Below, one piece after another: positions 40,735-53,700 of a stretch of 64,000 nucleotides of DNA. The notes under the pieces were generated by a model. It saw nothing but the letters and a program-made list of their open reading frames with translations. It had not been told where the DNA came from and made no database searches. How positions within the stretch are numbered: position 1 is the stretch's first letter; each line of letters starts with the position of its first letter. Location: contig NC_087064.1 of NCBI RefSeq assembly GCF_963678635.1, positions 17,537,802 to 17,601,801 of the forward strand, in the 5' to 3' direction. A program made the position numbers and the translations under genes. The stretch is from Symsagittifera roscoffensis. Its lineage: Eukaryota; Xenacoelomorpha; Acoela; Convolutidae.

Positions 40735-40900
40735 AACACCCGCATTTGACGTCAAGTCCCGGGATTTCGATTCCAGTGCGACTTGTTTTTTTTTTCAAAC
40801 TGAAAACCTTCAGCTAAATTAGGTTTTAATTGTATGTCTGCTTATTTTTGCCGGCTTAGTTCCCACAGAAATTTTTTTTGAAATTTCAATCAATTCAAAA
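40735..40900 (+). repeat. tRNA-derived SINE-like element
   Basis: A B-box-like GGGATTTCGATTCCAG (about 40760-40775) is followed by CGACTTGTTTTTTTTTTC and a tail with GTATGTCTGCTTATTTTTGC and GGCTTAGTTCCCACA. Confidence 0.5.
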
Positions 40901-40999
40901 GCTTCTTGGGAAGTTTTTTTTGTGCAGGTAATTTTGTTCCAAAATTTTTGGGATTTTTCGCACCTCTTATAAATTTTCGTGACAAAAACGGTTTTTGAA

Positions 41000-43560
41000 G
41001 GTGTTTTTAATTTTTGATTTTTCTTTTCATGTAATTTTAATCACGGTCACTTAGCTTTGTATCGCGAGTGTTGCTCATATTCGCCTCTGTGTAGAAAATG
41101 CGGCTTTTTAAGGTATACGTTTTTTAAGGTATCATGTTAAACTTTAGCATAGAAACTAGTTCTTCGGTCAGTTTCCTTTAGGCGGATGCAGTATCTGGTG
41201 ATAAACCCGATACAAGGGTTGAACTCGATACATCAGAAGTAAGTTCTGGTCATACAATTTCACGCTAATTGCGAATAATAGGAAGCTAAGTTTTTAAAGG
41301 CTTTTTTTCTGGTATCAACAATTTAGATTGTTTGTCTGGATAAATTATGGATCGGTATACAGTTAGTCTCAAAAAACTTTCCAGCAATATTTGAAACAAA
41401 AAAGTATGCCTAACAGGGGCAAATTTTGGGGGTATTTCCACATCACGTGTTCATGGCCGCCGAACAAGGATTTTGACAAGACTTTCATCAAAACTCCAGC
41501 TCTGATTCTTACACTTTTTGCCGTTATTTCAAGTCAGGGACCTCGACTTTGGTGTTTGAATTCTAATAAAGTCAACTTACCAGATTTTCCATATTGTTAC
41601 TTGCTGCCTTCTCTCGTTTGCTTTTTGCTGGACAGAAGGTGAATACGCAGTAGACAGAAGGAAAATATAGATGCCAAAGAACTATTTCGCAGCGAATAAA
41701 TCAATTCTCTGATTCAATATGAATTGTTAAAAGTAAGGGTAAATGCTCTTATAAACGTCCAGTATGTAAGCTAGTAAGCACACGATCATTCCTCAAAGAA
41801 GTAATGACTTTTATTGGTGATTTTCGCTCAGCAATTCTATTTTTTGACCTGTTTTTCTATGAAAATTATATTATAAAGAAAATTTTGACGGCGATTTGAA
41901 AAGAGAATCAAATCGAATCGGGTTCTTCGAATTAGAGTACAAATCCTTCTTAGCAACAGTTCTTGTTTTTAACAAATTGGACAGAATTCGTCACGCAAGC
42001 TTCTAAGGATCTACCAATTATCATTCACCTATAGCAACCCGTATGGAACTAATTTAAATTTAACAACTGTTAGTGGGTTTCTGGTGGCCAGATTGAGAAA
42101 TAAGTTTCAAAACACCGTCATAAATGTGAACCTTAAAAAGAATTCGAACCCTTTCGAAAAATTTAGAGCCCTTACGGATCAAATTTAGTGCATGTTTAGT
42201 AAAATGAGTATTTTTGTGGCTTTTATTTGATTCTTTATGTTTTGTTTCTTGATTTTTATTTCGACGTGAAATTGCAGTGTGATTTGGACTCTTTTTAAGC
42301 TTTTACACCCCATTTATCCTATGGTTCAACTCTACTTATTTATAATGATTGCAAAAAACCAGGTGATATAAAAGCTAACAAGTAGTAGCTCAGTGCACGA
42401 ATTTCTAGTTCAGTTTTTATGAAGGATATCAGGGAAATACTTGTCATTAAAACCCGTAAAAAGCAACCCCACGTTTGATACGCTACATGTATCACAAGCA
42501 AAACTTGCCGCCGGTTTAATTTCTCTTAAATTTCTACCAATCATTTAAATCTGGATTATTATTTGAAACACTGACTTAAAGACGAAAGAAACAAGAATTT
42601 CTTTTGCTGTTTTCAGCACAAAATAAACCAAATTTGTCTAATTTTGTCCAGACAAGTATAATAAATATAGACGATCCAGACAAGTTCATTAATTCTCAGA
42701 TTCTGTTTATCACAACTGAAGTGCCCTTTATTGCGAATAATCTTATTGAAGCATAAAACTGGGCAAATTTCGTCTGTCAAAATATGTTGTTTCTCCCGAA
42801 AACATGAAAAAATCTCCCGCTAACCGGAAAATTATTTTAGAAATAACTGCCAATTTTGATGGCCAGTAGTTGTTAATTAGCAAATAAACAGCGCTTTTCC
42901 TCCATTTGAGAAAAGCTATTTCAATTGAAATCTTGAAACTTTCACGAATACAAGCAAATTCATCATACGTGCAAGCTTTTAAAAAAAAATTTGTTGAATT
43001 TTGTAGCGACCTTTTAAATCAAGATTGGTGTCTGAAAAATGTTGTCGCATATTTACAGTAATGTGGATTAAAATCTTGTTTTATCTCTGGTCGAAGAAAT
43101 ATCACGGGCCATTAAATATTCAAACACCTAACTATGAACCATATAAAAGCCACAAACAAGCTTTATAAACAAATAAGCACAAATAAGCTTTTCGCCATCT
43201 GGCTGCACACGATCTTTCAAATATGCTGACGAGAAGCATTTTCTCAGGACAAAGATTCAAATCATAATCACAACTCACAACACAATCTTCAGTCAATCAA
43301 AGTTTTTTCTCTAAACTATAGATTGTGTGCAAGATTCTGAAAAAGAGCGAAAAAATGCGACCTTCTATCAGATTAATGGTAACGGAATCTAAGTTTAATG
43401 AGATTGATAATTCGAGTTCTGCTGAAAATTCATTAGCATAGCCCATTTTAAAATTTTTTTTTGAGAACACGTTTAAATATTTTTAAAGGTTCCCATGTTT
43501 TTAAACCCAATTTAATATCGCAAAGCTTACCTAACTACCATGTATTTCTCGGTCGAACAT
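41000..43560. other. No feature recognised
   Basis: AT-rich sequence without a coding exon, terminal repeats or an obvious repeat family. The open frame at 41391-41642 has no splice context or recognisable domain. Confidence 0.4.
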
Positions 43561-43719
43561 AATCGATGCAATGATAACTTGGGTCTTACGGTCGAAACAT
43601 GTCGCCCTTGGGTCGAGACGGGGAAAATTCACCAATATTTGGTGGAGCCGGCCGAAGCCTAAATCGGAAATCTTGGTCGCGCCAGTTGCAGACAAACTTT
43701 CTTAGGTCGCATCGGTCGC

Positions 43720-44000
43720 GGCGTAATGCGACAACTCATAACAAAATACATATCGCAAAAAAAGATAACTCGCAACAAAAGGCAAATCGCAATATACTCG
43801 CCACCGCAGACGCGCAAACATGTTGAGAGCTTGCCAACAGAGGTATAATTTTATACGAGTTTTGGTAGCGCGCCCACCGGCGACCTTGAACCAAAACTCT
43901 TAAATTATAATTTAATTTTCAAACTATGCGAGTTGTTGCTTTCCTTAAATTTTGCGAGTTGTTTTTTGTTACGAGTTGTCTTCTGTTGCTAGTTGTCTCG
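43720..44000. mobile_element. Fold-back element of the GACAACTCGTAACAA family
   Basis: The left part carries GCGACAACTCATAACAAAA and GATAACTCGCAACAAAAGG. The right part carries their complements (TTGCGAGTTGTT, TTACGAGTTGTC, TTGCTAGTTGTC) at 43925-44000. The arms therefore pair, and each holds several tandem 16-17-bp submotifs. A relative lies at 53431-53606. Confidence 0.6.
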
Positions 44001-44851
44001 GTTCCCGGTCTCGTTTAACGTTCCTTCGGTTGCGGTTAAATTTCCTTAGTTGCGCATGTCGCTGAAACATTGGCTGGGTCTGCAAATTTTGCAAATAACG
44101 AGTTTGGTAGCGGTGGTCTTAAAATCTATTTTCGTTGCGACATCTTGAAAATGCCAATTTTCGATTGCGATCGTGCAATCAAAAAACTACTAACTCAGCC
44201 TGAGCATTGGCTGTTGAGTCAGAGAAAAACAGTCTGCAAATTTAAAAACCTATAGTTTATTAAGTTTCAGATTGACAAAACTATGTCCAGAACAGTTAAA
44301 GGGCAGCCGGAAACCTCAATGATTTGTACCTGTACGGGCAGTGTTGTAAAAAGTTAGAGACTAAAATTTTGTTACCTGATGCGAATGATAATTTGGAGAA
44401 GATGTGGACAAGGTTGACCTTTGGAATACAGTTATCAAAATAAGTATACAAGTTACCATGATCGCTTTCAGGTTTAATCAGTCTAATTACAGCGAAAAGT
44501 AGAAAACAAGTTAGCAAAAGTATCAACACCTTAAAAATGTTTTGAATTAAGTTTGAGAATCCATTGATTTATGAGCAATGTAAATCATTGCAAAGTTGTT
44601 TTGTCAAGCCAGACCAATTTCCATAAAAATATCTATTTAATATGATGAAAACACTTGGCCGTGTTTTTTGGCTGGATGAGACGGATTATCAAGAATGAAT
44701 AAAAAGTTGAACGGAAAAGAACTCTGCTCTGTGATTCGTGAAAATTTCAGGTGTCAGACTATAGTTTCCGAAATGATTAATCAAATTTAGAAAAACTACC
44801 CTTTCAATTTTTGTTTTTAATCTGATTTTAAGCGATAAGAGCAGAATTTTT

Positions 44852-45691
44852 CCGGGTTGACGTCCATAAAAGAAAAATGCTTATCATACAATTTCATGTA
44901 TGGCGACTATGGAAAAAATGCTTATCATACAATTTTCATACAAAATTTAAAAACTGTATGAAACGTTTTTAGAGAAATACTTCTGTTCTATTTCCATCTT
45001 TTGAATCTTTCTGCTCAATAAAAACATGATTTCAATTTTGGTCGAAAAAAATGCTTATCATAATATTTTCATAAATGAAAATTGTATGATACGCATTTTG
45101 CTATAGAAAAAATAAAATCTTCAAAGTTGTTTTAACGATGTTTCTGGATGAATTTACATGAGTTTAAAAAAATTTTATTGAAAGAATGCATTTTGAATCT
45201 CAAAAAAATGATTTCAATTTTGGACAAAAAAATGCTTATCATATAATTTTCATATATGGCCTTTTTTCTCAACTACCAAAATTTTCAAACCAAAAATTAT
45301 CTAGCCATACACAAAAAATTACATTTTTGATGCATAGTTTCATGTGAAAATGTAGAAATTAACGTAGGTGGCAAAATTCACCAAATGCAGTTTATCTGCG
45401 TGGTAACTGTCAGTTACCTTTTGGGTTTTCTTATGACAAAAAGTCCAGAGTTTCGGATGAAATACAAAATTTCAAAAAAAATTTTTTTTTTATTATTTTC
45501 ATGTATGGAAAAAATGCTTATCATACAATTTCATAGTATGGAAAAAATGCCTATCATAAAATTTCATAGTATAGAAAAAATGCTGATCATGCTAATTTTT
45601 TTGGTTTTGATCTATGAAATAGTATAAAATGATATCTTAAGCATTTTTTCATAAAATGAAACAGTATGATATGCATTTTTTGTCAACCCGG
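44852..45691. mobile_element. 840-bp TIR element with reiterated TGCTTATCATAC motifs
   Basis: CCGGGTTGAC on the left (44852) is the complement of GTCAACCCGG on the right (45682-45691). The motif AAAAAATGCTTATCATAC or its complement GTATGATA.GCATTTTT occurs at both ends and at least five more times inside (near 44912, 45047, 45225, 45508 and 45541). No transposase frame was found. No clear target duplication. Confidence 0.75.
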
Positions 45692-47159
45692 GGTGTTATT
45701 GATGGTTGTAATAGGTTTTTGTTCCGGTTTCTAAGAATATGACAAGACACTTCTGCCCGACGTATATTTTTTTTCGCGCAAATTTCTTTTTAAATTGTTG
45801 TTTTCGGCAGGAACTACATACAAAATGTGTACTATTTAATTCAATTTTTGAGTAATAAATTGGTTCTGGTCTAACTTTAACACAATCGTTGGCAAAATTT
45901 ACTCTACATAGCATATTGGGTGATAGTTTTTAAAAATAGTTTTTTTTTCTATTTGCCAACTTTCTTTGAAATTTCATCATTCTTAACGTACTTAGTACTT
46001 AAAAGTACTTTGTAGACGTCAACGGGCTGTGGGAATAATATAATAAAGGCTTGCTTTGCCTTAGACGAGCTTTGTTGGTTATTTCGACTTTCGAAAGAAG
46101 TGAGACTCACATTAGCTTGGCGTCCTTTTTATTAAGCCCACTTTCGAAAATAAATTCAAAGTTATAGCGCGTGTGTTACGCACTATGCGAAATACGTCTT
46201 GAGCCTTCGTAACGTGCTTTCTTTCCTATTTTTGTAACGAAATTAACAGAATATTTGTGCTCGGGGTAGGTTTTCCTTAGACAAATTTCGACTTTTTAAC
46301 TAGCCATATCATTCAAAAGTTACTGTTGTCTTGAGCTTAAATTTGATAACATATTTTACCTGTGATTAATTTTTGTAAAGTTATGTGGGTTTAAAGATTG
46401 CCATCGTGGCCAGTTTGTGATAATTAACGCGCGATATATTTTGCGCTATTAACGCGTAAGCGGAGATTTAATCCGTCTTAGAAATCGTTCCAAATTGGTT
46501 GAAAGAAGCTTATTTGCCATAATTGATTTGTTACAAGGAGCGAAATTTATCTCTCTGTACTTTATATGGCAAGTGGGGAGATGATCTCACAAAAATCTCA
46601 AATTTTACGGAAATATTTTTCGTTTTATTTTGTTACATGTAAATTTTTTTACGTTATTATTGCTCAATAGACCTTAAAAGGCAGTTGGAACATTCAGGGC
46701 TTCGCCTTGATTCGAGCAGTCTTGTTTATTATTTAGAAAATTTATCTACTGAAAGTGTAACACGAGTTATCATCTTAACACGAGAACAAAGTTTGTCCCA
46801 AAATGAAAGCCAGCTAATTTTTCAAATTATTTCCTTGTATGGCTCAAATTTTTTTCGTCAACAATTAAAATAATTTTGCGACATAATTTAAAACTTAGTC
46901 GCGATGGCCTTAAAAATGGTCTTGACATAGTCCTAATTATCTCATTTTTCACAATTTTCAAGTGGAGTTGGTCTAAAACTAAAATCGGACAAACAAATTC
47001 CAACCAAAATTTGACTTTTTGTCAGATTTTTGCTTGCAAAATTGTCCAGTTTATCTGTTGTTTTTTTTTTATTTTAGTTATTTATACCAGCATATTTGCT
47101 GATCAAAGATATATTGAAACTCTTCGAACTCAGTTGAACTCAGTCAAAACGTTTTTTTT

Positions 47160-47530
47160 CGGTCGAAATATTTTATACTTTTAAATGGCTTGGGTTGAGA
47201 CGGTCTAAATATATTGTGACTGGGTCGATACGGTTCAAACATACCAACTTTTGCTCGAATCGGTCGAAACATAAATCAAAAACCTTGCTTGCACTGGTCA
47301 CCGTTAACTTTTTTGCGGTCGTGCTGGTAAAGGATGATTTTTCTTTGTTCGCGCCTGTCGCGATTAAATTTCCTTTGATTGCGACCGTCGCGGACACACT
47401 GCCGAGATCTGCAAAGTCTGAAAATACCAAATTTTGGTAGCTAATTACTGAAATAACCAAATTTTGGTCGCGAAAGTCTGAAAAAAAACGAAAACTCGGT
47501 CGCTACCGCCTGATCATAAATCACAACCTC
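47160..47530 (+). repeat. GTCG(A)-rich degenerate repeat
   Basis: Repeats of the form GGTCGAAACATAAA and TGCGACCGTCGCGG, similar in order to 43575-43720 and 44010-44060 (TTAAATTTCCTT.GTTGCG..TGTCGC). The open frames are artefacts. Confidence 0.55.
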
Positions 47531-47795
47531 GACCCGGGTAATAGAGACTCATGATAAGTTCAACTAATAAATTAACAACAAAAATGGTAAATTTTATAAT
47601 GATTCTACAATTTAGTTATTAAAACAGATATGAAAACGTGGATTGCCATAGTTATTTACTCAGATGTTTTCACTTGTGTTTCTTCCCCCTTCAGAGAGAC
47701 CATTTAACGATTTTAGGGAGGAGGTAATTTTCTTCTAGTTCTCTTCACTTCATTTCACTCAAATTATTCCACAAAGGAAATCTGTTCATGACAGA

Positions 47796-50700
47796 TCATC
47801 GCATCTTTCCCCCAACAGCCTTCCGCGCTGATTCGATCTCCCTTCTTTTGGTCTCCTTCAGAAACACAACATAGACATCAATTTTACGGTGTCAACATTG
47901 ATTTTACAAGCGTTTATATGAAGACTGATTGTGTTTCCATTTAACTAATCATTTCACATGATCATTGAGTTTTCATGACCATTGGACAATGTGAACAACA
48001 GAAAAATATCTAAAAATTGCAAGTTGCAAGTTTGGGGGGGGGGGGGGGGGTGGGGGCGTGCGAAGAGTTTGGTAAATGTGACATATGGTTTATATGTCTA
48101 TATATGGTTTATATGTCATCGTGTTTATACTTCAGCATTTTGTAGGATCAGGCATATCACAAGGAAACTATTGGCTGTCATCGCTGCCGTGGTTTGAAGT
48201 TAATTGTGAAACAGCGGTTGATTATTTGAACAAATGATAATTTAAATGATAAACAGGCAACAGAAGTTTCAATTGTGAAATGGGTACCGTCAATTGGTCA
48301 GATTGCACGCCAAATATGTCAGACGCATGCCTGAAAAAAAACTAGTTGTCGAAAATACTTTTCCGTTAGATAAAAATATTGTTTGGTTTACAAGAAATAA
48401 CATGGGTGAAGAAAAAAGGCGCTTTCTCGAACCGGTCTTTCTGATCCATAATTTGGTCATTTGTGTTAGTTGTCACATGAAAGTATACCTAATAATCAGG
48501 GGCGGATCTAGGATTTTCTCGAGGGGGGGGCGGATTTTCAAAAAATTTTCGAAAATTTTGACGACTTTTTTTTAGGTCGATCAGATTGATTTTCCGAGCT
48601 CTCCCAAAGCAGTAAAAAGACCCTGTTTTGGCCAAATTTTCTGCGCCGCAGGCAATTTTTTGAAAAAACAGGTCAAAAAAGCCGTTTTTGGGCACTTTTT
48701 GGAAAATTTTGACAAAAAAAACGCGTTTTTTGGCGCGCGCTCCCCCTCAAAACTAATATATATTGGCGCTGAAGGCGCCTTTAGAAAAATTTTAGGGTCG
48801 GTCGGCCAAAATTGGATTTCTTAATAAGTACCAAAGGGGGGACCCTTTGGGTTGGCAGGGGTTCGAATCCCTGAGGAGGGGGCGTCCGCCCCCCCGCCCC
48901 CCCACCTAAATCCGCCCCTGCTAATAATTAGTAATGATACCGATAAGTTAAAAATGAGTTTATGCAGGGGCGGATCTAGGATAAAATTTTCGAATTTTCG
49001 AAAATTTTGTCGACCTTTTTTTTGGGTCGAACATATTGATTTTCCGAGCTCTCCCAGAGCACTAAAAAGACTCTGTTTTGGCCAAATTTTGTGCGCCAAA
49101 GGCAAAATTTTGAACAAACAGGTCAAAGAAGGTGTTTTTAGTCACTTTTTGAAAAAATTTGACCAAAAAATTGCGTTTTTTTTTCGGCGCGCGCTCCCCC
49201 CTCAAAATTAGTATATTGGCGCAAAATGTGTTTATTTTTACTTTTTCTTAAATCTTGAATTTGTTGACGACACGGATAGCCGGGGACTGTGCAAATAGCA
49301 CAGAGTGGTCCGACCATAGTGTTAAAAAATACAACAAAAAAAAATTTCAAACTTTTGAAGTAACTTGACTCGACTAAAACAAAACTTTACGGCTTAAACT
49401 ACGCATAAATAAGCTATCGGAAGCCTATTCGCTCGCCTTACTTTGCTCGAAATAAAACCATAAATCAAAAACATCAAACTAGTTTTTTTTAACTACCGAA
49501 AAAACTTTTTCAAAAGTTTCGTTTGAATCACAATTTAAAGGGCTTCAACAATAAATATCACTCAACCCATTCCAATGATTTCTTGTGGTACCTGATTTTG
49601 CGTGGAAAACAAGAAGATAAAAAGCTGGAACACCCGAACACAAAGTTCCTCCCCATTTTTCAAATAACCAGAACTAAAATCTGGATTACTCAGAACCTTA
49701 ATTCACCATTACCGTGATTTTAGCCGTTCTAACTTCTGAGTAAAGCTGAAATTTTTACTGATTTTAATTACTTGTTTTCTGTCTTGGGCATAAAAACAAA
49801 AGGTTTTTCAGATTTCTAGAAAAAGATTTATAAAAAAAATGGAAAATAAATGCAAGAGAAATTTGCATGCAAAAATAAATACTTTCTTTGGAAAGCATTT
49901 GCTTGAACACGCTTCAAAATGTGCGCTTCAAAATATTTTAGTAATAAAATCTTAACCTGAAAAATTTGTAATGTTGCTATTTGAACATTTCTAGTCATAA
50001 AATTTTTGCTAATGGAAATCCCTCTTTTAAAAAGCTTTCGCATGCGATTTGTGGCATTGTTTTATCTTGGGGATGCAAGTGCGTATTTTACGGTTGGGGT
50101 TGGGGGCAGATCAAGTTTTTTCTCGAGGCAGGATTTTTGAAAATTTTGTCAATTTTTTCTAGATGACCAAATTGGTTCTCTGAGCTCTCCTGAAACACTT
50201 TTAAAACAATTTTGCCAAGATTTTCAGTGCCGTAGGCATATTTTTCAACGTAGCGGCGTTTTATTGCTCCCCTCTGGAAAAAGATCCGATTCGCGCCTTT
50301 AGATAAAATTTAGAGTTTTTTAGCCAAAATGATTGTCATAAAAGTGTCCCTGTTTAGGGTTAGTGCAAACAGGTTTCGTCCCACGATAGATTTTTTCCTA
50401 AAAAGATTATGGCATTGTGGCGCTCTGGTAGTGGTGGTGCGCAGTAATTACATGATTGCTGGTTCAAATTGCACATGCACTGCAATTTCCAAGATGAGTC
50501 ATAGCTTAATGGGTGCTGGTTACATGTGCACTTGCCAACCTACATAATTATCCTCCCGGTTAGGCCTCCGGGCATGTTGACTAAAAAACGAGATTTGGTC
50601 CTATTTTGATACACCAGCAGATTTTGTCCATTTTATTAAACTAGTCGCCGACTCTTTTTACTCGATTTATTATAAGTTATAAAGCCCACAATTGGGTTGA

Positions 50701-53700
50701 TACGGGTTGCAAGATTTCCAGCCCGAAACTTGAGCTATTTATAAAAAGTGCTGATGTTTATCGCCGCGATAGGGCTGGTGTTTTTTGAAAACTTTAAAAA
50801 ATAGGTCAAAACCTGCAGCAGGACGAAATCCGTCAACTAGGTTTCAAAGTTTAGACAAAATATTTTGCGGAACGAAATCGGCCGTGGGACGACATCTGTG
50901 TCAAGCGGTAGGGTTAGTGTCCAAGCTGGAACCGTGAGGGGTTAAAAGTAGGAAAACATGGAGTGAATCTGTATAGCAGTTAGTGTCTTTGTCCATGTAC
51001 CTTGTAGTCTCTGGTCTTAGTGATGTCCTTCTTAGTGGCCTTGTGTATATCGTTGGGCTGGCCATGGCAGTGGTTCTTGTGATGTGCGGCACATTTCACA
51101 CAAACATTCGCGTTCAGTTGTCTACAATGAATGTTCAGTCGCATTCATGTCGAAATGAAAATGAATCATCAAGAGGAATCCCCCGTGACAGAAGAACCAA
51201 ATGACTAAGTTATACCGGTAAATCAGAATTCAATTTTTAAAAAAATGAGAGGAAAAAGCGTGAAAACCAAAGATTTTGGACAGTTTGAAGTCTTTTCAAT
51301 TGGTTTCAAATATTCTGACTTTCAGTCGTTCTGTCACAAAAAATAGTTGCCGTCGATCCGTGATCTCTTTTTTCTTCAATGGACTCTAATCTTATCACAA
51401 AACAAACTTTATTTCACGAATTGTGTTTGACTGCCTAATAAAGTTGCATGTCATTTGGGGCTTTCTGTCATAATGGATTATTGCTAAAATTATTACTGGC
51501 TACTTCGAAAAGAAACCATTGTAGTCTATTGATGATTTTGAAGCAATTCCAGCTAAATTTTGAAAATCGTTCGTCAATCCTGTGGTTGGACAATTCTGTT
51601 TGATTTATAATTATCTTTTGTCTACTTTACGTTAGATTTCGAATAGAAAGTTGCACGCTCCAACCTCAAATGAAGCCCATTTCACTGTTCTAACTCTATC
51701 TAAAAAGGCAGTGTCAGATCTTCGGTACAATCCATACCCCCCCCCACTCACTTTGGAATGGCGGCTAGAGACAGTCGTGGCAGTTTTTCGCTCTCTCGCA
51801 CCATGTCCACGATGCTCTTCCGTTGGGAGCTACCGAAACTCTTCCGCGACGCCGATGCCGATTGGCTGTTACTGTCACTCGCCATATTCAACGACAACAA
51901 CCCCCTTTCGCCCTGAAAGGTACCATTTCAGTTGTATAAAATATTTTGTTTCACATCTTCAAACGTACTTGCTTGGGAAAAAGTGCTTTAGGTGGAAACT
52001 CATGATCTGTATATTACAACAATGGAAAACTGGGCAAAATCTTTTTTTGATATCTTTCAGCGGTTGACCAAAGTGGAGATTTTGGGAACAATTTCTTGGA
52101 GAAAAAGGAAATAACATGCAAAATGTTAAGTGAACCCTTCGTCTTTAGTCTAGAATTTAAAAGATAGAATCTTGAAATATGCCTAAAAGTAAAACTTGAC
52201 CCGAACTAATATCCTTACAAATAAACTATAAGGGTTTTTGGGCTATAAGGGCAAGCATTGTAAATTGAAGAACCTCGATGCCTGCGGAGCTCATTGTAGG
52301 CTGTAGGGACTGACTTCTGGCTTGTGGACGGAGAGGGAGTCCTCGGGGAAATGAGCGGCCGGCTGGAGGTGCCTGGGAGCTCCTACTCACACTACCAGCG
52401 CCCAAGGATCCTGCAAACGACACATGAGAAAACAATTAAAGCGCTATTCGTTCGCGTATTCTGTCGCAAATAATTTTGGAGTTTTAAAATAACTAAGGCA
52501 CATTTCTTGGGGTTTTTCACGCCCGTACTAATGCGTTATGGGTTAAACTTCAATGCAAAGTTTTTTTGTTTTTCTTTGCTAATGATCAGTAAACGCTAGT
52601 TTGATAAAAGGTCAACTATTGTTTGAATGGCCAATGGCCTTGTATTTCAAAAGGTTCTGTAGTTGGACTACGTGGAAGCTTGCTCGTCGGCAGAACTTGA
52701 ATTCTCAGGTTATTCCTATTCAATCTTCCGCACGCCCTGCAATCAAAACTATAGTCCCATCTCCCAAACCATAATCAGTGAGTTTTCAACTCTTTTGGAA
52801 GGTCTAAAACTTAGTTTTGGCTATTTTAGGAACGAGCGTCCTTTTTCTTGCGGAATACCTAAAACCAACCGTGAAGGAATTCCTCGTGCGAGAAGAGCCG
52901 ACATTGACCTAAATTCATGCCAGTCAATCAAAAATCATTATTTAAAACCACGAGGAAAAAAGCGTAAGAATTAGCCAATTCGATTTTTCTGTAATGAGAT
53001 TGTCCCCCGCCCACCAGTACAAAAAGATAACAAACGTAGCGTTATTTTCTCTTTAAGTATGTACTTTCGGCTAATCGAACATTAGGTCGACATGCGCAGT
53101 GTACTTACTAGCAAAATTATCAGGAGTGTGTTCACTTCCTAATAAGGAAGGTGCATTTAGCAGATAGTTCCTCAGTTCGACACTGCCTCCACTTGCACTC
53201 AAGTCGGCTGTGTACCTTGCCTGTGTCTCTGTCGGATGCTGAGCGACAATTGTCGTCGTGTGTTGTCGGCTGGGTTTGAAACTGGCTCCTACCATTCCTT
53301 GATCAGAATATGAGCTCCATCTAGCCTTGCTGTACGAATTTCTGAAGGCTCTGAAAGGTTAGCTCATTTTCTGAAACTGATGTGGCGAACTTCGCAGAGA
53401 AATAATAAACTGGTACTATAGATTTTTGACGGTAGGGCGACAACTCGTAACAACGACAATTCATAACAAGGCGTTGGAAGTAAGTAGAATACGCTTGCTC
53501 CGCTGGGCTTACAACCGGCACTAGACGAATACTGCGCGTGAATCAGTTTTCCCCCGCTGAATCGATTGTTTCGAATTGTCTCTTGTTATGAATTGTCGCC
53601 GCACGATTTTTGACAATCATTCGAGTTTACAAGCATAGAAAAATGCATGGAAGAGGTGAGTATATTTTCGATTTTCTTAAAAACCTACCAGAAAATCTTC

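Noticed and set aside
43560-44110. CRISPR-like spaced short repeats
   Set aside because: The repeats are degenerate, inverted and irregularly spaced, and the sequence is eukaryotic.
50400-50480. Possible tRNA gene (GGCGCTCTGGTAGTGGTGG with GGTTCAAATTGC)
   Set aside because: A- and B-box-like pieces are present, but no acceptor or anticodon stems close; at best a degraded SINE head.
50983-51204. Plus-strand hydrophobic frame resembling a TM segment
   Set aside because: The minus strand of the same bases has matching splice signals and phases with neighbouring exons, so this is more likely its shadow.
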